64,000 nucleotides of DNA from PSRJ01 sp964554945 (lineage in GTDB: Bacteria; Acidobacteriota; Terriglobia; Bryobacterales; Bryobacteraceae). Positions 14,950-24,755 of the stretch are shown piece by piece. The first letter of the stretch is position 1, and each line of letters begins with the position of its first letter. Where the stretch lies: the NCBI GenBank assembly GCA_964554945.1, contig CAZKQQ010000003.1, forward strand, positions 27,475 to 91,474, given 5' to 3'. The notes under the pieces are model-generated. The model was not told where the DNA came from and did not search any database. It worked only from the letters and a program-made list of their open reading frames with translations. Position numbers and translations under genes: made by a program.

Positions 14950-17424
14950 TCAGAACGAATATCCCACCGAAGTCTGATAGGTCCGCGGCGCGACGAAATG
15001 CGTGCCGCTGAAAGTGGACAGAAAATTGTAGAGCGCCTTCCGGTTGGTCAGGTTCTCCACCGAGAACCGCAGCGTGACGCGCCGCCGCACTTCCGCATGG
15101 AACAGGTTGTCCGTGCCGATCGCCGCATTGAACAGGTTGCGCGCCTTCACCCGGTCGGGGTTGTGATCGTCGTTTTCCGTTCCCGGCGCGGGCAGAGTCA
15201 GCAAGGTTGACGTCACCACGCCGGCGCACGCGCGCAATGGAGCCGCATCCCCGGCGGTCACACCGTCGCAAGCCAGCCCGATGGCCGCCTGCTGTGCCGC
15301 GGTCAGAGCGAGAGCCGCCGTTCGATCCCGCACCCCGGTCACCACCAGCCCGCTGTCATAGCGCCAGGTGAAATCGATCCACTCGGCGGCTTTTGGCCGC
15401 TGATAGCGGAGCACGGCAGTCTGCTGGAACGCTTGGTCGTGATCGATGCGAAACACCCCGCCCGCGTAGCCGCCCAGCGGAATCAGCCCGCCGTTCTCCG
15501 GGGGGAAATACCGCGCCCGTGTGTGGCCGATTGTCAGGTAGGCCTGGAAACCGCGCAGGTTGATCGTGCTGACGCGCCCCGTCACTCCATCCAGCTTCGA
15601 ATTGTGCCAGGCGATCGGAAAGGTGATCGGCGTATTGAAGAGGACGTCGAAGTCGTACGCGTTGTGCGTGTACTTCCAAAAGTAGTCGGCATCGAGCAGC
15701 AGCCAGCGGCCGACGCTCTGCTGAAATCCGCCGTTGAACTGGTTGCGCACGCCCGGGCGTATAGGTGAGGAGTACCTACCGAAGATATTCTCCGCGAGGC
15801 CGCCGCTGCCGGTGCCGCTCGACAAGATCAGGTTCTCGTTGAACGGCGTCTCGAAGGTGCGCGCATATGCCGCCCGCAGCACCGTATTCGACCGCGGCAG
15901 CAGGTATGCGATTCCCAGCCTTGGCTGCACTCCATTCACCGCGCTCAAGCCGTTGTACTGGTCCTCTCGCAACCCGAAGTTCACAGTGAAATTGCCAAGC
16001 TTGATTTCATCGGTCGCATAAAAGGCGTACTGATCGACATTATGTTTCCCGTGAAACCGGAACAGTGAGCCCCCGAGCGCCAGGTTGTATGGCGCCAGCC
16101 CCGGCAGCCCCGCATAGGACGGATCGGTGATTCCAAACTGAAAGTTCTCCAGCAGGCGCGTTTGCTGCAACTGCAAACCAAACTTGAAGGAATGACGCCC
16201 GTGAGTGCGGNNNNNNNNNNGAGTGCGGGAGAGGTTCGCTTTGCCCCCGTAATTCGTGAGAAACCGGTTCTGTCCTGCCGTTACGGGTGTATCGGCAAAC
16301 GCATCGCGGCTGGGATAGTAGTTCACCTCATCCCGGCGCAGAAACAAGTTTGCGGTCAGCAATGTCTGCGGGTCTATAATGCGCTGATAGCCCGGCGCGA
16401 TGTTCCACGTCAGCACGCGCTGCCTCTGGTCCTGCGACAACTGATCGTAGCTGTTCGGCGCCTGGAACCAGTTGCGCGCGGTGAACAGGTCCAGATGAAA
16501 GACGTCTTTGACCCGCGGCTGCCAGTCGAGCCGGTCGAAGATGTCCTGGTGGTTGCCGCGGTCGTGGATCGGCAGCGCTTCGGGAGTATCCAGAAAATGC
16601 CCGGAACGAACGCCGTTCATGACGAGGAAATTGCCGTACCTGGGGCCGCCAAAGCCGAACGATGCGCTGCCACCCCAGGTTCCGAACGAACCCCAATCGG
16701 TTGTGATGGCTCCGAACGAGTGCGGTATCCCCAAGGCCGACCGCGTGGTGGCGTTCACGATCAGGCTGGACTTATCCCCGTATTGGGCATCGGCCGACCC
16801 TGTGATCAGTTCCATGGCCTCCAGTGCGTTCGCCGGGATCTGCGTGGAAAAAGCTTTGCTCTGCTGATCGCTGATCGGCTGTCCGTCCACGACGAACGTG
16901 GTCTGCGCATGGTCGCCAAGCGGGTGAAAGAAACCGTTGGCGTCGGCGGCCACTCCCCCGGTGCTGTAGGTGACAGCCTGGCTGAGCTGTCCGCCGGGAT
17001 CAAACGCCGGCAGTTTGAGGAAGCTGCTCCGGTCCACGTCTGCATGGGCGGAAGGACTCGCCTCGACCAACGCGGCCGAGGCCTGCACCTCCACGGAAGT
17101 CGCCGCTGACTCCAATTGCAATGAGATATCTGCAGCAACCGGTTGTGTTCCGAGCACGATCACTTTTCGAGTTGCATGCGTAAACCCACCCGCGGTAACC
17201 GTTAACCCGTACTCGGCCTCGGGCACGTTGCTAAATCGAAAAGCGCCGGCTGGGTCCGTGGTGGTGCTTTGCAAGTATCCCGCGCCGTTGGCAAGCTGTA
17301 CAGTCGCTCCGGCCACCGCGGCGCCCGAAGGATCCGTTACCGTTCCGGTAACTGAAGGTTGCGCGAGCCCGGCGGCGCTCGTCAAGACTGTTAGCATAAA
17401 CAGATCAACAGATCTGTAACTCAT
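14950..17424 (-). CDS. TonB-dependent receptor with N-terminal carboxypeptidase-regulatory domain
   Basis: About 820 residues. After the signal peptide a CarboxypepD_reg-like Ig domain follows (SVTGTVTDPSGAAVAGATVQ), then a plug region (FVVDGQPISDQQSKAFSTQI) and a long outer-membrane barrel ending in VAPRTYQTSVGYSF with a terminal phenylalanine. This is the Oar-like family expanded in Acidobacteria, taking up or binding carbohydrates or peptides; ligand unknown. The start at 17424 is the ATG before the signal peptide, and the longer open frame upstream is not protein-like. The spacer to the + strand gene at 17489 must hold both promoters. A ten-N run at 16211-16220 lies inside the barrel and is probably spurious. 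Confidence 0.88.
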   Translation of the reverse strand: MSYRSVDLFMLTVLTSAAGLAQPSVTGTVTDPSGAAVAGATVQLANGAGYLQSTTTDPAGAFRFSNVPEAEYGLTVTAGGFTHATRKVIVLGTQPVAADISLQLESAATSVEVQASAALVEASPSAHADVDRSSFLKLPAFDPGGQLSQAVTYSTGGVAADANGFFHPLGDHAQTTFVVDGQPISDQQSKAFSTQIPANALEAMELITGSADAQYGDKSSLIVNATTRSALGIPHSFGAITTDWGSFGTWGGSASFGFGGPRYGNFLVMNGVRSGHFLDTPEALPIHDRGNHQDIFDRLDWQPRVKDVFHLDLFTARNWFQAPNSYDQLSQDQRQRVLTWNIAPGYQRIIDPQTLLTANLFLRRDEVNYYPSRDAFADTPVTAGQNRFLTNYGGKANLSRTXXXXRTHGRHSFKFGLQLQQTRLLENFQFGITDPSYAGLPGLAPYNLALGGSLFRFHGKHNVDQYAFYATDEIKLGNFTVNFGLREDQYNGLSAVNGVQPRLGIAYLLPRSNTVLRAAYARTFETPFNENLILSSGTGSGGLAENIFGRYSSPIRPGVRNQFNGGFQQSVGRWLLLDADYFWKYTHNAYDFDVLFNTPITFPIAWHNSKLDGVTGRVSTINLRGFQAYLTIGHTRARYFPPENGGLIPLGGYAGGVFRIDHDQAFQQTAVLRYQRPKAAEWIDFTWRYDSGLVVTGVRDRTAALALTAAQQAAIGLACDGVTAGDAAPLRACAGVVTSTLLTLPAPGTENDDHNPDRVKARNLFNAAIGTDNLFHAEVRRRVTLRFSVENLTNRKALYNFLSTFSGTHFVAPRTYQTSVGYSF
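16211..16220. other. Assembly gap (10 N), probably a false gap over an 8-base overlap
   Basis: The base run GAGTGCGG ends the left flank and also begins the right flank. Removing the N run and one copy restores an in-frame NLSRTHGRHSFKFG, the usual barrel sequence of this receptor family. Confidence 0.85.
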
Positions 17425-17488
17425 ATTTTTAGGATACAATATATCCGCTATGGCCGAAAGGGGAAATCGCGTGAGATAAGATAATCGC

Positions 17489-19321
17489 ATGCCAGGACTC
17501 ACTCGTCGCGATCTCGGAGCTGTGGTGGCCGGCGCTTTGTCCGCGCCGCAAGCCATCGCGCAGACGCCCGGACGCGCCATCGTGTCCAACGGTCCTGTAC
17601 TGGATATCGCCGATTGGAGCTATCGCTGGTACGGCGTCGAGCACGCCAAACTGGCCCGGGGAACCGTTTGCAACGGCATGCAGATGTATGTCGAGCACTG
17701 GATTCCGGCCGAAGTCCGACATCCATATCCGGTGGTGCTGATTCATGGCGGCTACGGACAAGGGTCGGAGTGGATCAGTACTCCCGACGGCCGGCGCGGG
17801 TGGGCCACGCTGCTGCTCGAACAAGGATTCAAAGTCTATATTGTCGACCGGCCCGGTCAGGGCCGGTGCCCGTACCATCCTTACCTGCATGGCGCTTTCG
17901 ACCGCGAAGCTCCAACGTTCGAGCGCGCTGCCGCGACCGTGAAAGGTGAGATCAACGATCCGGCGGTAGTTCAATATGTCGCCGCCTTGGGACAGCCAAT
18001 GGGGAATAATGCGATCACGCAGGAGGTGTGGCGCACGCGCTGCGCGGTACTGCTCGATGACATCGGCCCCTCGGTTTTGATCACCAACGGGGACGGAGCC
18101 CTCTTTGCCTCGGTCACAGCGCAGGAGCGGCCGATGCTTGTGAAGGGCATCGTAATGGTGCAGCCGGCCGCCCCGGCGCTGGTCAAGCCGGCCGGCATTC
18201 CCGTCATCGTCGTGGACGATCGGGAAACGCTCGCTCCAATCGTGACATGGATCGCCGCCGACGTCGAAAAAGGCGCGGTTCCGGCCACGGCCGCGGACCC
18301 GCATCCCAACAAAGAGTCCACCGCGCTCAAGCTGGCCGACCAGGGTGGCTTCTTCGTCGGCGTCCAGCGCAAGACGATGCCCTACGGCACCATCGCGCTC
18401 GGCCAGATGTTCGTGCAGTACATGATTCCCGCCGAAAGACGCCATCCGTACCCGGTTGTGATGGTGCACGGCGGCGGCGGTCAGGGCACGCACATGATGG
18501 GCATCGGCGGCCGGCCCGGTTGGGTGCATTACTTCGTGCAGGCAGGCTATAGCGTCTACTGGGTCGATCGTCCCAGCTACGGCCGTTCTCCTTATCATCC
18601 CGATGCGCTCGGTCCCAGCCATCTTCCCAACGTGCCGCCAATCGAAGGTCTGATTCAAAGCACCGGTGTCTTCAATACCGCGCAATGGCCGGGCCCCGGC
18701 GGCATGAACGATCCCATCATGGACCAGTTCATGGCGTGCGAGTCCGGCAACGTCACCGATGAAGCCTTTCACAGCGAGCTGGCTTGGCGCGGCGGCGTGG
18801 AATTGCTCGACCGGATCGGCCCGTCCATCCTGGTGACGCACGCCTTTGGCGGTTTCTTCGGTTGGGGCGTGGCCGACCGCCGTCCCGATTTAGTCAAAGG
18901 CATCATGTGCATGGAGATCAACGGCAACCCCTTCGCCGCGCAGTTGCGCTGGGGCCTGACCGCGGCGCCGATGACGTACGATCCGCCGGTCACGGATGTC
19001 TCGCAATTCAAGCTGGTGGATCATAGCGAGCCGCCCGATTCGCCGCGCCCCATCGTCCCGACTTATAAGTTGCAGGCCGAGCCCGCGCATAAATGGAAAA
19101 ACCTTCAGCACATTCCCATCGGATGGCTGACCAGCGAATTCGGCGCCGGTGGCTCGCCGGTCGCGCAAGTGGCTTTCCTCAAACAAGCCGGTTGTTCGGT
19201 CGAGATGTTGCGTCTCCGCGATTACGGCATCAACGGCAATGGCAACCTGATGCTGCTGGAAAAGAACAACCACGAAGTGTTCGCGGTGATCCGCGATTGG
19301 GTAGCCAAAAACGTCGCGTAA
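17489..19321 (+). CDS. Secreted tandem alpha/beta-hydrolase-fold protein lacking nucleophile serines
   Basis: 610 residues. The N-terminus (LTRRDLGAVVAGALSAPQA) is a twin-arginine-like signal. Residues ~40-260 and ~280-610 are two copies of one alpha/beta-hydrolase module. Each has an oxyanion-loop segment (YPVVLIHGGYGQGSEW in the first, YPVVMVHGGGGQGTHM in the second), a YIVDRPGQGRCPYHP or YWVDRPSYGRSPYHP segment, and a VKGI segment. At the nucleophile elbow, where relatives have T-H-S-x-G-G, the first copy reads TNGDGA and the second THAFGG, so both lack the serine. The first copy also lacks the C-terminal part. It may be a binding protein or use another chemistry. It converges on the macroglobulin gene across an inverted repeat. 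Confidence 0.8.
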   Translation: MPGLTRRDLGAVVAGALSAPQAIAQTPGRAIVSNGPVLDIADWSYRWYGVEHAKLARGTVCNGMQMYVEHWIPAEVRHPYPVVLIHGGYGQGSEWISTPDGRRGWATLLLEQGFKVYIVDRPGQGRCPYHPYLHGAFDREAPTFERAAATVKGEINDPAVVQYVAALGQPMGNNAITQEVWRTRCAVLLDDIGPSVLITNGDGALFASVTAQERPMLVKGIVMVQPAAPALVKPAGIPVIVVDDRETLAPIVTWIAADVEKGAVPATAADPHPNKESTALKLADQGGFFVGVQRKTMPYGTIALGQMFVQYMIPAERRHPYPVVMVHGGGGQGTHMMGIGGRPGWVHYFVQAGYSVYWVDRPSYGRSPYHPDALGPSHLPNVPPIEGLIQSTGVFNTAQWPGPGGMNDPIMDQFMACESGNVTDEAFHSELAWRGGVELLDRIGPSILVTHAFGGFFGWGVADRRPDLVKGIMCMEINGNPFAAQLRWGLTAAPMTYDPPVTDVSQFKLVDHSEPPDSPRPIVPTYKLQAEPAHKWKNLQHIPIGWLTSEFGAGGSPVAQVAFLKQAGCSVEMLRLRDYGINGNGNLMLLEKNNHEVFAVIRDWVAKNVA

Positions 19322-19328
19322 ACCTCAG

Positions 19329-19385
19329 AAACCCGGGGACAGATAGGATGAGCGGGCTGGCCCCCATCTATCTGTCCCCAGGTTT
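19329..19385. repeat. REP-like imperfect palindrome / bidirectional terminator
   Basis: A perfect 12-bp stem (GGGGACAGATAG at 19335-19346 with its complement at 19368-19379) is flanked by partly matching AAAC and GTTT arms, around a loop containing GGGCTGGCCCCC. It sits exactly between two convergent genes and touches the stop codon of the right one. The GGGGACAGATA core resembles REP-type palindromes scattered in many genomes. I see one copy in the window. Confidence 0.65.
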
Positions 19386-22300
19386 AATGCTTGTTGACTT
19401 CCAGCTGCACCGGCCGTGCTACCGAACTCACGTCAGGATCATAGTATTCATACACGCGCGATTGAAAGGTGCGCGCGTGAATGGGATACTTGGCCCGCAA
19501 CCGGTACTTCACCGTCGCGGTTTCGCCTGGGGCGAACGAATCGAAGTATAAGACGGCTTGTGTCGCCGTCAGGCTGAACTTCTGCAGCCGGCCGCTCTTC
19601 GACCCGGCGCTCTTCTCCTGGTAACTCTGCAGATCTTCGCTGAGCAGATCGAATCCCGGGGGAATCCCCAGGTCGACCATCACCATGTTCGCCGTCTTTG
19701 CCAGATTGTTCCGGACCGTCGCCTTAGCTGTGGCAATGTCATCCTGCGCCAACCGTGTTCGATCATAGTTCACGGTGATCGTGAGAGGCTCGTTGGCCGG
19801 CTTGTCGCTCCAGGGTACGAAGTACCGTGCCACCACCTGATACGCCAACCCGCCCTTACCCGTGAACCGCAGGCCGACCCTGTTCGCGGCCTTCGCATCA
19901 ATGCGCGGAAACACGAACTGGTGATATAGGTCGTTGTTGTCCGGCGTGAGGTTCAGCGTTTGCACAGTTTGCCCGTTGAGAGTGATCTCGACGGTCCCCT
20001 GAACGTCGGCCGAGCCTTTTTCCGTTGACAGCAGCAGCGCGCGCAGAGCCATGATGGTCGCCTGCGTGGTTCCCCATGTGCCCGACGAGTCCTTCTTCGA
20101 AGCGATAAATCGCAGCGCTTTTGCCGCGACCGCCGACGCCTCGCCTCCCTTCAGCAGCGCCTGCACTGCCAATGCAGTAGTTTCTACGCTGGCGCTGGTA
20201 CCGGTCGCGTACACTCCGGTCTCTTGCGACGTCCACCACGCCTGCTCATCTTTCTCCGTGCGCGCGTCCAGCAGTTTCTCGATCGCGCGATGCGTAAACT
20301 CCCGGTCCTCTCCGGAATCAGCGGCGAAATTGGCGATGACCGCCAGCGTATACGGATCCAGCCCCGCGCCATTACTCAGCCGATTGCTGACGAACTGTCG
20401 TGCCTTCTCAACCGCTGGGCCTTGGTACCCGGTATTCCCCAGCGCCCACGCGATGTACGCGGTGATCCGGAGGACGTCGGAGTTGTACCGGTTGGTCGCG
20501 CCTTCGTTGATAAATGATGTGTCGGGCTTCCAGCTTCCGTCTGCCTGTTGTTGTCCGGCCAGCCACTGCTGCGTCCGCTGGATTAGCTTGCTGTCCACAT
20601 CGTGGACCTTCGCCATATCCGAAAACTCCATCAGCCCGTAGGACGTGAGAATTTTGTTTGCCGGCGCCTGTCCAAACCAGGAAAACCCGCCGCCCGGCAC
20701 TTCAAACGTCAGCAGGCGTTGATAGCCGTTGGCGATGAATCCTTCAGCCTTCGCGTGGATGTCCGGCGTGAGCTTCTTGGTGCGCTTCATGTAGTCGAGG
20801 GCCAGTACGTTCGGATAAGTCGCCGAGGATGTCTGCTCGAAGCAGCCGAAGGGCATCCGCAGCAAGCTATCCATCCCTTCGACCAGTTGGCTCAGCGGGC
20901 CGGGGTAGAGCCGCACTAACATGGTGCTGGCATCGGGGATCGAAGGGGGCGGGAAATTCAATGTGTGCTGCACTGAGCTTTCAAGACGGCCATTGAGCAC
21001 CTGGTTCTGCTCGCGGCCGTTGGGGATCACTTCGATTTCGCGAATGACGATATCCGCCCGGCTAGCCGGCCCATTCATGCGCGCTGATAGCGTCAGCTTG
21101 AATTTGCCAATGCGCTTGGCTTCGAGTGTGAAGTCAGCGCCACCCACTCTGTCGGAATCCACCGCGACAGTTTTATCGGCGACATCATTCACCAGCGAGA
21201 ACCAATCCGCGGGCTGCAGTTTCAGATCGATATTGCCGCGTGCCCCCGAGTAGTTGTACGCGGCGATCGGAATCGAAACCCGGTCGCCCTGAGTCAGCGT
21301 GGCCGGCAGGTCGAGATCGACAAAGAAATCCTGAAACACCCTGAGACTCGAAGCGCCGCTGCCCAGCGCGCCGCGCGCCGTGGACGCGGTCAAAGCCATT
21401 CGCCAGGTTGTGATCGAATCCGCCAATGGAATGGAAATATTCGCCCGGCCACTGCCATCGGTAATGATTTCCGGATTGGTGTATAGCGCCTCGGGAAAAT
21501 AGGACCGCACGCGCGGCGCGGCCGCTGCTTCCTGGTCCTTCAAGACGATCGCGCCGGTGGCCATCAGCGCCTGGGGCGCGTTCGGCGGCGCAACGGCATC
21601 CATCATGCGCATCTCTCGAACACCCCCCAGGATGCCGCCGACAACACCTCCAACTCCACCCATACCCTGCTGGCCCTGCATAAACATTACATTTCCTCCC
21701 ACGCGAACTCGTCCGCCCATCGCAGTGACGGTGACTGCCTCCGCCATGCTCCCTAATGGCAAGGTCACGGTCAGAACAGCGCGGTCGCGTACGGCCAAGG
21801 CGATGTTTCGCGAGAGACTCCTGAATCCCGGCGCCAATACCTGGACTTCATAAATGCCCGGCGGCACGCCTGTGACACTAAATTGGCCATCCGCACCCGC
21901 CCGGGCCGTGCGCGTATTGCCAGTGGCCTTTTCGCGCACCATTACGCCGGCACCTTGGATTCCCGCGCCCGCCGGATCCACGACCGATCCCACGATCTCC
22001 GCGAGACCATTGAACGGCCCGCGGTCGTGTTCCATAGCGAGGCCGATCGTGCCCACGCCGGCGTTATCCAGAACCCTTCCTTCGCGTAGTTGCGCAAACG
22101 CCTGCAGATCGTCGGGCGTGTCGAATCGTTTATCGGGCCCCGCGCTTCGAATCACATAGCCCTGCCGCGGATTCCAGGATGCGTGCTCCACCCGCATCGG
22201 GTTTGCCCATGGATCGCGTACCTCCGCCTTTGTGAGGTCCTGATTCCGCTGGTATGCCTGGCTGAGCCCTTCCCGCGCTTGCTCGACGAAGCGGGCCTGA

Positions 22301-24612
22301 TAACGCTGGCCGTATTCCAAATATTTCGTCTGTGGCACGTTCCTGCCGGCCTCCGTCTCAAACCGATTCGGATTCACCATCTCCGTAGCCGAGAACAGCG
22401 CGCGCGCCGCGCGGTCACGTTGCTCCACCCGCGCTCGTTCGACCGGTTCGACAATGTCCGGCATCCCGATTGAGTGAATCTCGTACCGCGGCTTCATCGC
22501 CTCCTGTTCCAGATAGAAAAAGACCTTGGCGAACCCCGGTTGTTTTTCCGCAAGCGCAAAGACAGCCTCGTCCACCACCTGCACGCCTAGCGCGGCCTGC
22601 ACTCCTTCGCCGCGCGCATTGGTCACGCGGAAGCCGATCCGCGCGTCATCCCCTGGCTTGTAGACGGAAGCATCGGACGCGGCTTCAATTTTGAGTTCAT
22701 CCGCCGGCTGCACGAACACCAGCCGGTGATCCGCGACCGGCCGCGCGTCCTGCCCGAACAGGTAGGCGTCGATATCGAGCGTGCCTGCCAGTTCCGGTGT
22801 TGCGGTAAGCATCAGCTCCGCCTGGCCGTTCACGAAGTCTACATCCCTCGTCAAAATCGTCTGCCCGTCTTTAACCACGTCCAGATATGCGGAGCCGCCC
22901 TGTTTGGTCGAGAAGAGATGCAGCCGCATGCGATCTCCCGCCTTATAGACGGCCCGCTCCGTGCGCAGAAGTATCTGGTCCGCGCCGCCGCGGCTGTCGA
23001 GAGGCACGGTACTGGACGCCCGGTTGCCTTGGGAATCGTTGGCGTCAATGCGCAGCGATTCGCCACCGGTCGCCGCTTTCAGCCGGATCACCGCCACGCC
23101 GCCGGCGTCAGTGGCAACACTCTGGTCGGGGTTGCCGGGCGCCTGGACGCGCAGTTGTGCCGTAGCGGGCGCGCCATCCGCGTACGATGCCAGAACGAAC
23201 ACCTGATTCTCGAGATTCGGAATCAGCTTGCCGCCCTCGGGAACCGCCGTCAGGATAAGCGGCGATTCGCTAACCGTGATCGGTGCGCCGTGTGTCTCCG
23301 AATGATTGGCCGAATCTTTTACCGAGGCTTCGATCAGCACACGCGCCGCGCCTTGGCTGAGCGGCCGTCCCGCGAAGTAATTGGGCAGGCGCAGGTCGAA
23401 CCGGTAAGCGCCATCGGCATCGGTTTTGCCCTCCCCTGCTGCCACTTCGTTGACCGACACGTCCATGGTCGATGCCTTAACCGTGACCGCGCCGCCATCC
23501 ACCGGCTTTCCAAAAAAGTAATTCGCCCGGACCGTTCCCGTTACATGATCGCCCGGCCGGTAACCGTGCCGGCCTTTGGAATCGGCACTCCCAAAATCGA
23601 CTGCCACCTTGAATTTAGGCAGCACGTACCGCTCGACATTCAACGCGATCTCCGCATGGTTCCGGGTCCCGGCGTCCGTCTCATCTATCAAGGCACGTAG
23701 ATGATACGTTCCCAGGTTAACTTCCTCGGCCAGGGTAAATTCCGCCGACGCGATGCCGAATTTATCGGTCTGCGCCGCCTTCTTGAATACTTTGTTGCCG
23801 CGCGAATCCTCTACTTCAAAGGTCAGCTTACGTCCGTCCGCCGCCGCGTGATCGGAGCGATTCAGCGCCAGCGCCCTGGCATGGATCGTCTGACCGGGCT
23901 GATAGATCGGCTTTTCCGTGGTCAGCAGAATCCCGACCTTGTCTTCGATACGCAGCGGCTGGGTGAACTCCGTCGACCCGATAGGCGTATCGGCCACGTA
24001 CCGCAACGTGTAACGGCCCGTGACGCCAGCTGGGAACCGGAACTGCGCCTCCATCGTACCGCGGGCGTTCAGCGGCCCGGTAAACAGAGCACGCGCCTTC
24101 TGGTCTTGAGCAACCAATTCAATGCGCAAGGTGCTGCGCCCGGCCACTGGTTCATTCCTCAAATCGGTCACCACAGCGCGCACCGCCGCCGGCCCACCGC
24201 TCAAATACGATTGCTGGCTGACGATATGGAGCACCGGCATGCGCAGGATTTCCGAAATGGATTCGGTGCCTTCGACGCTGGTCCCGCCCGTGGTGTATTT
24301 GTAATGAATCCGATGCCACACGAGTTCATCGAGCGGCATCGTCTTCGAGAGGACAACGTCAGCTTGCCACGCCCGTTCCCCATGCTGCTCAGCGTGTGCC
24401 ACCACGTGGTCCTCGGGATCGAGCACATCGACGGTCAACTGCCCCGATCCTCCATGGTCTCCGACAGGAATCGCGACATGCAGCGTGCCGTGCGCGTATG
24501 TGGCCAGCGCGCGATCGCGTTCCGCCGGTGCGGTTTGAAACGCGCTCACAACCACCACTGGAACGACGAGGGAAATGACCGCCATCGGCAACAACCAGGA
24601 TCTGCTATTCAC
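19384..24612 (-). CDS. Bacterial alpha-2-macroglobulin with thioester and a TonB-receptor-like insertion
   Basis: 1742 residues. Signal peptide at 1-25, no lipobox. Several macroglobulin (MG) beta-sandwich domains fill the first half (TTEKPIYQPGQTIHARALAL is the MG landmark). The thioester motif CFEQ is at residues 1257-1260, followed by the terpenoid-cyclase-like helical domain (GFSWFGQAPANKILTSYGLM) and a C-terminal receptor-type domain. Such proteins trap proteases covalently in the periplasm. Unusually, residues ~875-955 are a carboxypeptidase-regulatory Ig domain (VVDPAGAGIQGAGVMV), then MAEAVTVTAM, typical of the start of a TonB-receptor plug, then a Gly/Met-rich linker to ~1005. This occupies the expected bait region. 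The GTG start at 24612 has GGAGG seven bases upstream. No pbpC neighbour is present, unlike the common enterobacterial arrangement. Confidence 0.93.
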   Translation of the reverse strand: MNSRSWLLPMAVISLVVPVVVVSAFQTAPAERDRALATYAHGTLHVAIPVGDHGGSGQLTVDVLDPEDHVVAHAEQHGERAWQADVVLSKTMPLDELVWHRIHYKYTTGGTSVEGTESISEILRMPVLHIVSQQSYLSGGPAAVRAVVTDLRNEPVAGRSTLRIELVAQDQKARALFTGPLNARGTMEAQFRFPAGVTGRYTLRYVADTPIGSTEFTQPLRIEDKVGILLTTEKPIYQPGQTIHARALALNRSDHAAADGRKLTFEVEDSRGNKVFKKAAQTDKFGIASAEFTLAEEVNLGTYHLRALIDETDAGTRNHAEIALNVERYVLPKFKVAVDFGSADSKGRHGYRPGDHVTGTVRANYFFGKPVDGGAVTVKASTMDVSVNEVAAGEGKTDADGAYRFDLRLPNYFAGRPLSQGAARVLIEASVKDSANHSETHGAPITVSESPLILTAVPEGGKLIPNLENQVFVLASYADGAPATAQLRVQAPGNPDQSVATDAGGVAVIRLKAATGGESLRIDANDSQGNRASSTVPLDSRGGADQILLRTERAVYKAGDRMRLHLFSTKQGGSAYLDVVKDGQTILTRDVDFVNGQAELMLTATPELAGTLDIDAYLFGQDARPVADHRLVFVQPADELKIEAASDASVYKPGDDARIGFRVTNARGEGVQAALGVQVVDEAVFALAEKQPGFAKVFFYLEQEAMKPRYEIHSIGMPDIVEPVERARVEQRDRAARALFSATEMVNPNRFETEAGRNVPQTKYLEYGQRYQARFVEQAREGLSQAYQRNQDLTKAEVRDPWANPMRVEHASWNPRQGYVIRSAGPDKRFDTPDDLQAFAQLREGRVLDNAGVGTIGLAMEHDRGPFNGLAEIVGSVVDPAGAGIQGAGVMVREKATGNTRTARAGADGQFSVTGVPPGIYEVQVLAPGFRSLSRNIALAVRDRAVLTVTLPLGSMAEAVTVTAMGGRVRVGGNVMFMQGQQGMGGVGGVVGGILGGVREMRMMDAVAPPNAPQALMATGAIVLKDQEAAAAPRVRSYFPEALYTNPEIITDGSGRANISIPLADSITTWRMALTASTARGALGSGASSLRVFQDFFVDLDLPATLTQGDRVSIPIAAYNYSGARGNIDLKLQPADWFSLVNDVADKTVAVDSDRVGGADFTLEAKRIGKFKLTLSARMNGPASRADIVIREIEVIPNGREQNQVLNGRLESSVQHTLNFPPPSIPDASTMLVRLYPGPLSQLVEGMDSLLRMPFGCFEQTSSATYPNVLALDYMKRTKKLTPDIHAKAEGFIANGYQRLLTFEVPGGGFSWFGQAPANKILTSYGLMEFSDMAKVHDVDSKLIQRTQQWLAGQQQADGSWKPDTSFINEGATNRYNSDVLRITAYIAWALGNTGYQGPAVEKARQFVSNRLSNGAGLDPYTLAVIANFAADSGEDREFTHRAIEKLLDARTEKDEQAWWTSQETGVYATGTSASVETTALAVQALLKGGEASAVAAKALRFIASKKDSSGTWGTTQATIMALRALLLSTEKGSADVQGTVEITLNGQTVQTLNLTPDNNDLYHQFVFPRIDAKAANRVGLRFTGKGGLAYQVVARYFVPWSDKPANEPLTITVNYDRTRLAQDDIATAKATVRNNLAKTANMVMVDLGIPPGFDLLSEDLQSYQEKSAGSKSGRLQKFSLTATQAVLYFDSFAPGETATVKYRLRAKYPIHARTFQSRVYEYYDPDVSSVARPVQLEVNKH

Positions 24613-24755
24613 GCGGCACCTCCTGCCGGACGGCCGTATCTTCGAACTCGCCCAATTGGACGCCGCGAGCCTCCGAAGAGTTCCGCTCGCGTTTCAGGCC
24701 GTGCTGACAGGGGAATGCCGCTGGGAGTGCAGTCCTTTCAGAAAAAAGAGGCGAG

